64,000 bases of DNA, taken from contig OX392538.1 of assembly GCA_947623455.1 (NCBI GenBank), positions 37,556,001 through 37,620,000 on the forward strand, written 5' to 3'. This DNA comes from Mimachlamys varia. Lineage: Eukaryota > Mollusca > Bivalvia > Pectinida > Pectinidae. The notes under the pieces were generated by a model. That model worked only from the letters and a program-made list of their open reading frames with translations. It ran no database searches and was not told the DNA's origin. The position numbers and the translations under genes were made by a program. Shown here piece after piece: positions 39,601 through 51,600 of this stretch. Position 1 is the first letter of the stretch. The number at the start of each line of letters is the position of its first letter.

Positions 39601-42600
39601 CTTGTGTGCTAACATCTGGACCAATAAGCTAAAGAGTGGTTTATATAAGTTGGATAACTTGTTTCATAATTGTTGTAAAATAAATAAAGTTTGTATTTAA
39701 TAGGATGTAAAACACAAACCAACCAAACAAAGGAATATATTATATATGTCTGTTAAAGGTTCCCTACAGAACTCCAGTCGACGTGTGTCCGCAATTACCA
39801 GGCCTGTAGAGTATTTAATGACAACGGGAAACCTCCTGTCTCGGACTGGTCTAGGACTGATGCAGGTACTGTACATTGTTTTTTGGTCATCTGACCCAAA
39901 GGGTGAGGATGACCTTATTGCCATCGTGCTTCATCCATCATTGTCCGCCATGCGCCGTCCATAAACTTTTCTTTTAACAATCTTCTCATCGATAACAAAA
40001 AGGTCCAGGACGCTGATATTTCGCCTACAGGTACAATGTACCTGGGATAGAGTGCTACAAAGTTTCCTCATATCAATGACCTTGACCTACTTTCAATGTC
40101 ACAGGGGTCAAATGTAAAATTCTTTCAAACTATTTCTCCTCAGTAACTATAAGGCCTAGGATGATGATATTATGCCTATAGCATGCTTGGATGAAGGGCT
40201 ACAAAGAGTCCTCATATCAATGACCTTGACCTTCTTTCAAGGTTACAGGGGTCAAATATGTAAAAAATATTTAAGAAACTTCTTCTCAATAACCAAAAGT
40301 CCCAGGATGCTGATATTTGGCCAGTAGGTACCTGAGATAGAGTGCTACAATGTTTCCTCATATCAATGACCTTGACCTACTTTCAATGTCACAGGGGTCA
40401 AATGTAAAATTCTTTCAAACTATTTCCACACGGAAAAGTAAAGGTTGCTACAATGAAGAGAACGGTAGTTTCTTTTACTTTTTACAGGTAACAGTCTTGT
40501 TCATTTTACTGTGAAGTTTTAAGGTCATGACACTTTCTGGTGTACTATATTTTACTGCGAAAAAGCCCCCTCTAGTGAAAAAGCTCCCTCTAGCGAAAAA
40601 GCCCCCTCTAATGAAAAAGCTCCCTCTAGCGAAAAAGCCCCCTCTATTGAAAAAGCTCCCTCTAGCGAAAAAGCCCCCTCTAGTGTAAAAGCTCCCTCTA
40701 GCGGAAAAGCTCCCTTTAATGAAAAAGCTCCCTCCCCATTTGTGGGAAATTCTTTTTCACAGGGGTTATTGGTGATAAAATATGGTAATCATCAAGCAAT
40801 ATGTAACAATTTGTTGTGAAGCTTCAGGTCCTGACACTCCTGGTGTAAGTGACATTGAGTATTTGATTGTGCTTCCAGACATCAGGATTAACCATTGTTG
40901 CCGACAAGCTGAATTTTCTGCGATACATTTCCCACTTCCGATGTATACATAGAGGCTCTTTCTTCGCGGAAATGAGAACCACTGCCGTCAGAAAAATGTT
41001 ACCAGAGTCTTGGGGTAAGAAAAATTAATTAAAACCTGAACTTTTGTTCAAACAACATTTTGGAACTGTAAAATTATTTAAAGAAATATGTATAAACTGT
41101 AAGCTATGCTTTGAAGTTATCTTTGTATTATACTTTGGTTTTTGAAAACAACCGTCTCTGCTATATGTTTAATAAAATATAGGTCGCCATTGCCTTTTTC
41201 CATATTTAAATTGACATTGTCTTTTACCTTTAGTTTGTGATTGTTTGATATTTTTATTTTGCATTTGTCGACCAATTGTTGGCTCTTATAAGTATATAAT
41301 TATGTGTTTCAGAGCCGTTGAGCATGTAATGATGATGACGATAATGATTTGAGACAAAGATTAAAGTGATATTTCTCACTAATTTTTAAATCTCAAGGCG
41401 TTTCTGCAGCAAGATGTTTTTTATACAAAACATATTTGTTACAGCATACGTTTTCCTCTAGCTGTGTATCTAACAATATCTATAAGTTTGTTTTGATGAG
41501 ACATTGCTAGTGGTAGGACGGCAGGCTCATAACAAAAAGTTTGTCGGTTTGTGTCATGTCACAATACTCATGATCATGCAGTGTTGCATCTTGGAGCAAG
41601 GTAATTTTCTCTACTTGTCTTAGTCTTCTCGGATGTAAATGAGTACATGGTTCGGCAGTGCTAGAAATTGTAGAATGCTCACTTTGAGTGCCTCAAAATG
41701 GCAGCTCCTGTTGTATGTTCCTCAGGTAATTGAGAACTTTAAGTTGGTTTGATGTTTCAGGATTTATCTGTCCTGTGCACACACCTGATGGGACCCCCTG
41801 TGGCCTGATGAACCACATGACTGCCCTCTGCAAGGTAGCGTGACAACTCTTAATTTTTCTCCCATTCTTAACAGGTGCATTCATGTTTGTGCTAGGGAAG
41901 AGATAAATATGTCTCAATCTACCTAGTAAAAAGGCAGTACACATGGGGTATTATTCTAAAATGTCACTATTGTATCGACATTATTCAGAAGGTGATACCA
42001 TTGATGATAGTGTAACCAGAGTATAGTTTCATCAATTTTGTCGCACCTTGCATTTGATGACTTGATGCACTGCAGGGCTCACCATTACAACTTGTTTTAT
42101 GGTAGGAAAGTGTGGGAGAGAAATAATCGTTTACCCATGTTCAATTTAGACAAAAACACAAAAAGGGGCAAGCTCATAAAAACACTGTAAAGAGAAAAGT
42201 TGACATGTGAAATATGAGTGGGAAAATAACATCACTTTTTTAAAATTTCTCTTACTGATGATTGTGTTGACAGATTAGTGAAGTAATTAACAAACCCATC
42301 ATCTTACCATGGAAAAGAAGGGGGTGCACAAGTAGGGGTACCTTATTCGCTGCAATTAGCCTCTCTTTACCTATAAATGCCCCTACTCTTCCATAGAGGT
42401 ATTGACATTATATAAGTGCCCCTACTCTTCTATAGAGGTATTGACATTATATAAGTGCCCCTACTCTTCTATAGAGGTATTGACATTATATAAGTGCCCC
42501 TCCCCTTCTACAGAGGTATTGACATTATATAAGTGCCCCTCCCCTTCTACAGAGGTATGGACACTATATTAGTGCCCCTCCCCTTCTACAGAGGTATTGA

Positions 42601-45600
42601 CATTATATAAGTGCCCCTCCCCTTCTACAGAGGTATTGACATTATATTAGTGCCCCTCCCCTTCTACAGAGGTATTGACATTATATAAGTGCCCCTCCCC
42701 TTCTACAGAGGTATTGACATTATATAAGTGCCCCTCCCCTTCTACAGAGGTATTGACATTATATAAGTGTCCCTCCCCTTCTACAGAGGTATTGACATTA
42801 TATTAGTGCCCCTCCCCTTCTACAGAGGTATTGACATTATATAAGTGTCCCTCCCCTTTTATAGAGGTATTGACATTATATAAGTGCCCCTCTCCTTCTA
42901 CAGAGGTATTGACGTTATATAAGTGCCCCTCCCCTTCTACAGAGGTATTGACATTATATAAGTGTCCCTCCCCTTTTATAGAGGTAATGACATTATATTA
43001 GTGCCCCTACTTTTCTACAGAGGTATTGACATTATATAAGTGCCCCTCCCCTTCTACAGAGGTATTGACATTATATAAGTGTCCCTCCCCTTTTATAGAG
43101 GTATTGACATTATATAAGTGCCCCTCCCCTTCTACAGAGGTATTGACGTTATATAAGTGCCCCTCCCCTTCTACAGAGGTATTGACATTATATTAGTGCC
43201 CCTCCCCTTCTTCAAAGGTATTGACATTATATAAGCGCCCCTCCCCTTTTATAGAGGTAATGGCATTATATAAGTGTCCCTCCCCTTCTATAGAGGTATT
43301 GACATTATATTAGTGCCCCTCCCCTTCTACAGAGGTATTGACATTATATAAGTGCCCCTCCCCTTCTACAGAGGTATTGACATTATATAAGTGTCCCTCC
43401 CCTTCTACAGAGGTATTGACATTATATTAGTGCCCCTCCCCTTCTACAGAGGTATTGACATTATATAAGTGCCCCTCCCCTTCTACAGAGGTATTGACAT
43501 TACATCAGTGCCCCTACTCTTCTACAGAGGTATTGACATTATATAAGTGCCCCTCCCCTTCTACAGAGGTATTGACATTATATAAGTGTCCCTCCCCTTT
43601 TATAGAGGTATTGACATTATATAAGTGCCCCTCCCCTTCTACAGAGGTATTGACGTTATATAAGTGTCCCTCCCCTTCTACAGAGGTATTGACATTATAT
43701 AAGTGTCCCTCCCCTTCTATAGAGGTATTGACATTATATAAGTGCCCCTCCCCTTCTACAGAGGTATTGGCATTATATAAGTGCCCCTCCCCTTCTACAG
43801 AGGTATTGACATTATATTAGTGCCCCTCCCCTTCTTCAAAGGTATTGGCATTATATAAGCGCCCCTCCCCTTTTATAGAGGTAATGGCATTATATAAGTG
43901 TCCCTCCCCTTCTATAGAGGTATTGACATTATATAAGTGCCCCTCCCCTTCTACAGAGGTATTGACATTATATAAGTGCCCCTCCCCTTCTACAGAGGTA
44001 TTGACATTATATAAGTGCCCCTCCCCTTCTACAGAGGTATTGACATTATATAAGTGCCCCTCCCCTTCTACAGAGGTATTGACATTATATAAGTGCCCCT
44101 ACTCTTCTACAGAGGTATTGACATTACATCAGTGCCCCCTAGCTACTAATCATAACACAGCTAAATTATTTTATATAATATATATATATTTGGTCAGTTC
44201 CAAAAAATTACACAGATTTTAAGCTATTTGAATAATTATTAGAATACTACCTTTTCTGGACACAATTTATTGTACTTTATAAAAACAATATTTTTCATCC
44301 AGATCATAAGTTTTGTAATGCTTTTTAAAAGCGTCCCCTTTAATTGTTACAGTGGGCATAGTGGGCGCTAATTACCGTGACTACAGTAAGTGTGTTATTA
44401 TTTTGGATTGATAATTAATTGCTTGTCCGTAGATCGTGAACAAAACATATAGTAATGTCCACCTGCCGAAGTTACTGTGTTCCCTGGGAGTGACGCCTTT
44501 GGACGCCCCGCCCCTAGGAAAGTACAACGACAACTACCGAGTCATTGTCGATGGAAAAATCATTGGCAATGTACACAACAGTTTAGCGGAGAGTGTTGCT
44601 CAAAAGATACGGGCTATGAAGGTTGAAGGCCTCAACAAGGTTGGTTCACATCCTCACCAAGTTTTGGGTATTCGAGACGAAAGTTGTATGTTAAATATAA
44701 ATAAGCATCAGAGTTTTGATTATGAAGTACTCTGAACTAACTATCTTGCTTAATTCAAAGTATTTTATCAGTCCTGGCCAATGTTCATACCAAACATGAA
44801 TTTCCTGAACTTGAATACTTGGTTAACTCTTTAAGTTTTCCTGCTGTGGACTTTGAGATAACGAGGTTGAGTGGTACTCATAAAAGGAGGATGTCGTATT
44901 GTATAATACTCTTGTCAACCTACAAACTGATGTCATTACAGTCGCATAAAAACTGTGCAGTGCAATAATGCAAGGATGCAGATTACATTATGCAATATTT
45001 ACAGTCTACACTTGATAACCATTGTTCCACAGATTATCATTATCACCTCATAACTGTACTCAAACACATGCCTAATTTCTATGGCGTTTTAGGGGAAAAT
45101 GAGTCATTTTTCGTGATTTGATGATAACACTAGCTGATTGTATGTTACCGGTACCCCCAGTGACGGAGATCTTATTTTTCGTGATGTGATGATTACACTA
45201 GCTGACTGTATGTTACAGGTACCCCCAGTTACAGAGATCGGGTTTGTGCCCTGTACCGAGTTCGCTAGTCAATATCCTGGTCTGTTTATTTTTACGTCAC
45301 CTGCACGGATGGTACGACCTGTCCAAAACCTCAGTCTCAAGAAAAACGAAATGATCGGCACATTCGAACAAGTCTACATGGACATCAGCTTAAATGATGA
45401 GGAAACTCACCAACACCAAAAGGTCTGTATAAAATAGAGGTGTGTATCGCAAGGTGCTGACGGTACGATATGTACCACAGTGTTGGGTCATGATAAAATT
45501 ATGAAACTTTTCACAATGTTTGTCCAACTTTCTTTACAAAATTTACCAAAGCTTTCTTTAATTTGAAACAAATACTTGATGTATAAAAAATCAAAAGTAT

Positions 45601-48600
45601 TTGTATTTCATGCTGAATCAAGCTATGGTAATAGAAGTTGAGTTTCTTAAATTTTCTGGGGGGTTTTCTTTTCAAAAATGTCTTATATTGACAATAAATT
45701 GTTGCGGACCAAGGCTGGTTAAATGCTCCCAAATAGTGGTACTGACCATATACAAAATAGTGGCACTTACCGTTTACTAATTTTAAAGTACCGCAATGCT
45801 ATTGAAAAATACTAAAATATTTGCACATATGATACAATTCATTGATGCATTGGTGAATCATTTTTATTTAAAGAAATATTAAATTGTGGAAATGATTAAA
45901 AAAAATTCTTGTAATATATGATGGCTGTAGAGTGTGATTTTATTTCATTATTTTGTAATTTGCCAAAATTAAGATTTTAAGTCGAGAACAATTCCATGGA
46001 GCGTCACTGTCTGATACAGATTTAGATAGCAATTCACTGTTTACACACATAATCAAGGTTGTATTTGTGGTACAGTGCATTCCTCTTTATGTCATGTTGC
46101 ATGTGTCAGGCAAAAAACATGATATTAATAGAAATGTGACATTGAGAGAAACATACTTTTTCCACTAAATCTAGTGCATTTCCAAACTCCATAACTAAAA
46201 GTAGGCTATTCAATGTACATATGAAGATGTTTCAATATATAGATAACATTATTTTAACTAGAAATCATTTTTGGGGTTATTTTTAATTTTCAATGCAATA
46301 TTTTGTAAAAATTGTATCTGAAATCGATAGAAATGACATAGTTTTATGAATATTTTATTTGATTGGTTAAAAAAACATGATATTTAGAGGACTTCACCCC
46401 AAAATCATTGATATTAACCAAATAAAATTACATAGATTATATAGAGGGGAAAATGATAATTGGGAAAAACATGATATAAAGAGGAATGTGATATTAACAG
46501 GGGCAATATTAAGCGGAATCCACTGTACTAACACAACATACTTCAATAACGATGTAGTGATGAGGCACTGTGCTATTTGAGATATTAATTTGTCCCTGTG
46601 TAAGTGTTTATATGGTGAATTTTATAATATTTGTGTAGAGGATGACCCACCAGGAGCTCACAGAAATGGCGATGCTGTCCACCGTGGCCTGCCTCACGCC
46701 TTTCTCCGACTTTAACCAAAGTCCCAGGAACATCTACCAGTGTCAGGTGTGTAATGTGGCTCACTGTTCTGTGGCTCACCTTGTGTTCTGTGACTCACCA
46801 TGCATTCTGTGGCTCACCATGTGTTCTGTGACTCATCATGTGTTCTGTGGCTCACCATGTGTTCTGTGGCTCACCATGTGTTCTGTGGCTCACCATGTGT
46901 TCTGTGGCTCACCATGTGTTCTGTGGCTCACCATGTGTTCTGTGGCTCACCATGTGTTCTGTGACTCATCATGTGTTCTGTGGCTCACCATGTGTTCTGT
47001 GGCTCACCATGTGTTCTGTGGCTCACCATGTGTTCTGTGACTCATCATGTGTTCTGTGGCTCACCATGTGTTCTGTGGCTCACCATGTGTTCTGTGGCTC
47101 ACCATGTGTTCTGTGGCTCACCATGTGTTCTGTGGCTCACCATGTGTTCTGTGACTCATCATGTGTTCTGTGGCTCACCATGTGTTCTGTGGCTCACCAT
47201 GTGTTCTGTGACTCATCATGTGTTCTGTGGCTCACCATGTGTTCTGTGACTCATCATGTGTTCTGTGGCTCACCATGTGTTCTGTGGCTCACCATGTGTT
47301 CTGTGACTCATCTTGTGTTCTGTGGCTCACCATGTGTTCTGTGACTCATCATGTGTTCTGTGGCTCACCATGTGTTCTGTGGCTCACCATGTGTTCTGTG
47401 ACTCATCATGTGTTCTGTGGCTCACCATGTGTTCTGTGACTCATCATGTGTTCTGTGGCTCACCATGTGTTCTGTGGCTCACCATGTGTTCTGTGACTCA
47501 TCATGTGTTCTGTGGCTCACCTAATGCACATTTTATGAAGTTTCCTCATCGATATGTTTTATAGACAATCAACTTTAAGCAAACCATGAAATGTTTATAC
47601 TTGAATTGAGTGTCTGATATTTTAAATCAATGAAAGGGTCAGATGTCAAGTTATCAATGAATTTAATGATGTTTTAATAGGCATTGAACTGCTTTTATTT
47701 TGCATTCATAGACAATATGAATGCCAACTGGACAAAGGCAAATTCAATGAAGCACATTTGCTTTATAATTATTAACTTGATAAAATATGCAGGTTTAGCT
47801 GAATATTTAGAAATCTACAGTTGAGTTTAAGTTGTTGAAATGTATATTTGTTTGGTGTTTAGATGGGTAAACAGACAATGGGAACTCCCTGTCACGCCCT
47901 GGGTCATAGGTCAGACAACAAGCTATACCGAGTACAGACCCCCCAGACACCGATGGTCCGCCCCTACATGTATGACTATTACAACGTGGACGAGTACCCC
48001 GTGGGAACTAACGCTGTGGTGGCCGTCATCTCCTACACTGTGAGTCGCATGGGTGAAAGGTTTTATTCTGTTTTTCCGCTTCACCGTGTCAATTGCCATA
48101 TTATTATCTTGACAGAGGAAGAGACAAACATTATATCAACCACACTATGCCTCATTAATGTGACTCTTTTTTCTTCCAGGGGTACGACATGGAGGATGCC
48201 ATGATTCTGAACAAGTCGTCGTTTGAGAGGGGCTTTGGCCACGCGACCATTCACAAAGCAGAGGTGACAAAGAAATGGATTAATCTATATAACAATCTGA
48301 TTCTAAAGGCATAAAGGCTCATGACATAATGAATTATTGAACTTGTGTAATAAATTCTGTACATGTATTACATTGACACTCATGTAAGATCCTCTAATAG
48401 TGGTGTTTTAATGCTAAGGCGGTATCCGCTGACAGCATATTGCTACTAGCCTTTCCTCTTACATAAGGTCTTCCTTTTTATCTACGATGACCTCTGGTGG
48501 ACGTTATTGGCGTTAATCTTACAATAATTATTATATCGTGTAAATTCATACAAACCTGATAATAACTAGCTCCACAAATGAAACTTGTGTAAACAATCAT

Positions 48601-51600
48601 ATTGACTTTCCTGTTTAAGTTCGGTAATTTCTAATTGTGTGATTTCATGCCGTAACACTGGCGACTACAAAACTTTAATTTCCTCAGGAGCGGTTACTTT
48701 TTACCGACCACTCTGAGTTTAAACCAACCATGCCGACTTTTCACTAACAACTCTTACCTTTTCAGCATGGTCGGTGAAAAGTCAACTTCTGCTGAACTTG
48801 CATAATATTTCATTTCTATTCTGTACTTCATCCAAAAAATGATATTTTAACTGTTTCACCTTATGATTAGCTTGCAGTCTTTCTGTACTTTGTTTTCTGT
48901 GTTAAATTTATTCGTATGTTGTAACTGATCTGTTGATGCATGTTATATATATATTGCTACAGATAATCAGTCTGGCAGAAAAAGATAACTCAAGCCGGGG
49001 CCAGAATTCAAATCTTGTGTTTGGTAAGTGTATAATGATACAGCTTTTATATACTGTGTATTTCCAGCTTGAAGCTGTAAATGTATTCACCGTATTGATT
49101 TCATGGTTGAAAAACTTTGTTGAAAATGAGTAAATCTTATTTGAACGAACAATGATACCAAGAACAGCACTATTTGATATAATTGCATTTCAAGGGAAAC
49201 AGAAGTATGTTGATACAATTTATCATTTAGTCTGAGCAGATTTTTAAAATTCACCAAAAAGCTTTAGATGAGAAGTCCTGGCAGCAACCATTCATGGCAT
49301 TATTAGATTGCTTTTATTGATGATATAGAGTTTGTGATATTTTGCTTTATCATCTAAATACTGCTTTATACCACCTACCGGTAACATGCTCAACTCAATA
49401 TCATGATCTGACAGTGTGAGAAGAAATTGAGAACAACTTGAGAACAAATTTTCCTATTTTACAGAACTTGAGAACATATTTTCTCAAAAAAAGAACATCT
49501 GCTCGCAATCGCATGACGTCATTTCCGGAAATAGTATCCCACCAAAAGTGATCCGCATAAGTAAATAGACTGTCATTAAAATATCAATAAAAATAATGAA
49601 AAATTATTGCGAGAATAAAATTACGATTTCAAGCGTATCAGAAAGTCAATGGTGATATATTTGTTCTCAAATTATTTTTGTGCTCACAGTATTCCTCCAT
49701 GCAAATGTTCTGTTTGTTTACGTTTGGCATAGACTGATCGCGATCAATGACCCTAGAAGTTGTTTCAAAACTATGGTGTTTAATTGACATTTCTTATATT
49801 ATGTTAAGAAATATATAAGGTAGTAAATTATCTAAATGTTATCTGTATCTGTAAGGTAGTAGTATATAGATGATAAACAGTTTATCACACATTGATAAAA
49901 TCGAGAGGCCACCGCAGGTGGACTCGAAATTTTATCCACGTGCTTGCGATGAGAAAATTATTCCCACGACAAACCCTGAAAGTACCTTGTGATAATCTAT
50001 AAATATCTTTTTAGACTTAAGTTAGTTTGGAATATTTTGTTACATCTTTTTAGGCTGTAAAGGAGCAGATATGAAGCGTTTAGATGGAAAATTGGACAGT
50101 GACGGACTTCCAAATATTGGGGCTTACCTACAGGAAGGAGACCCCTACTATAGGTACAGTATTAAAGCTACGTTTGATAGTTACCGTCACAGAATTTTGT
50201 TTTTAAATTCAGTCACAGAGGCTGCTAAAGTGGTAAAGGTGTCCAACATTTTACTCTCTTTCTCTTGGTTAGGGGTTTGAGAGGCCTATGTCGGGCAATT
50301 GCCAGGTAATGGCCGTAGGTAAGGTTGTCTTTTGTGTTGGGAGAACTTTTCGCCAACACTAAAACTTGGCACTTTCAATGACCATAGCTCGCTTTTTATA
50401 TAACGAATCATCAGGATGCCCTATTATCTAATTAACTCAATTTAAGAATCAAGCTGGTCCATGGATCTAAAAACCTCACCAGACCCTGGTTTCACCAATC
50501 TTCCTTAACTTAGGGAAACTCCTTTACTTTTAAACAATAAAATAAAAAAATACACAGTAAAAAAATCATGTTATAAATTTAAGAGCATTGAGCTAAGTGT
50601 AAATATCTACATCTCAAATGGGGGAAGACACAAGGAAAAGTTCCGTTTAGTAAAAGATAGCACAATTTTAATATCACACGAAAATCAGATCCAACCAATT
50701 TGAATGATAATCACCTTTAATTTGAATGTGTTGTTTTGAGCTTGTGTACTTCTGGATCTTGCTAAAATGTAAACTATGAGATTAGTGAGAGTTTGGATCC
50801 GATTTCACTTACATGCCTAAAATTAAGGAAATTCCTTACCTTAAATATCTCCACAGGAAAGCATTACAGTAGATCAGGGAATATCCTAAATTAGGAACTT
50901 TCCTTAACTTTTCTATTGCTTTCCTATGAAGAAAATAATTAAAGGAGTTTCCCTAGTTAAGGAAGATTGATGAAACCAGGGTCTGGTGAGGTTTTTAGAT
51001 CCATGGACCAGCTTGATTCTTAAATTGAGTTAATTAAATAATAGGGCATTCTGATGATTCGTTACATAAAAACCGAATGTCCTTTAGTTTGTCTCATTAG
51101 AGTTAAAACACGGTCGGCCCAGGGACCAGTTACATGTATCTCCAAGAGATGAATGTGACTGATATAGGCATTTCCGAAAGTGCTGTTATTCCCCTTGAAA
51201 GTCCACAATGGCGGATACAGGACATACTTCCGGTAAGTGTTTTTCTGATGATTTGGCTCCATGTTATGATCAGATGATGTAATTCCCATTATGATGTCAT
51301 AATTGCATGGTGCAAATTTGTTTGAAAAACACTTCCTAGTGAAGCCATGATCCAGCAAACAAGGGAGATAACAACACTTTTGCGATTGGCCTATACCCAA
51401 AGTAGCTTTGAAAATATAAACTTTATTGTACCACAATTGTTAAAAAAAGTAATTTCCCTCTTTATTATCCCCGGATGTTAGCATGCTGGGGGACTTGTGG
51501 GAGGAAATCAGAGTACCTGGAGAAAACCCACTTTGGCTTTGATCTTTGTATCATGTTGGTGATTGTTTCACAGCTACTACAACCTACAGACAGGGGAGTC

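Noticed and set aside
39770..39865. Exon 5 starting at the better-looking CTACAG acceptor (39768-39769)
   Set aside because: Exon 4 ends with one base of a codon; only the acceptor at 39757-39758 keeps the conserved EYLMTTGN frame.
43455..44222. Two open frames of 121 and 125 codons with a [13 protein letters not shown] repeat
   Set aside because: Product of a 39-bp minisatellite divisible by three, located in intron 7.
46838..47564. Overlapping Cys-rich frames ([19 protein letters not shown]) resembling a small secreted or metal-binding repeat protein
   Set aside because: They come from the 19-bp intronic array; overlapping frames share one sequence and start in the POLR1B intron.
51062..51436. 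124-codon open frame on the - strand
   Set aside because: It begins in the foldback element arm and crosses unique intron sequence; no family similarity or splice partners recognised.
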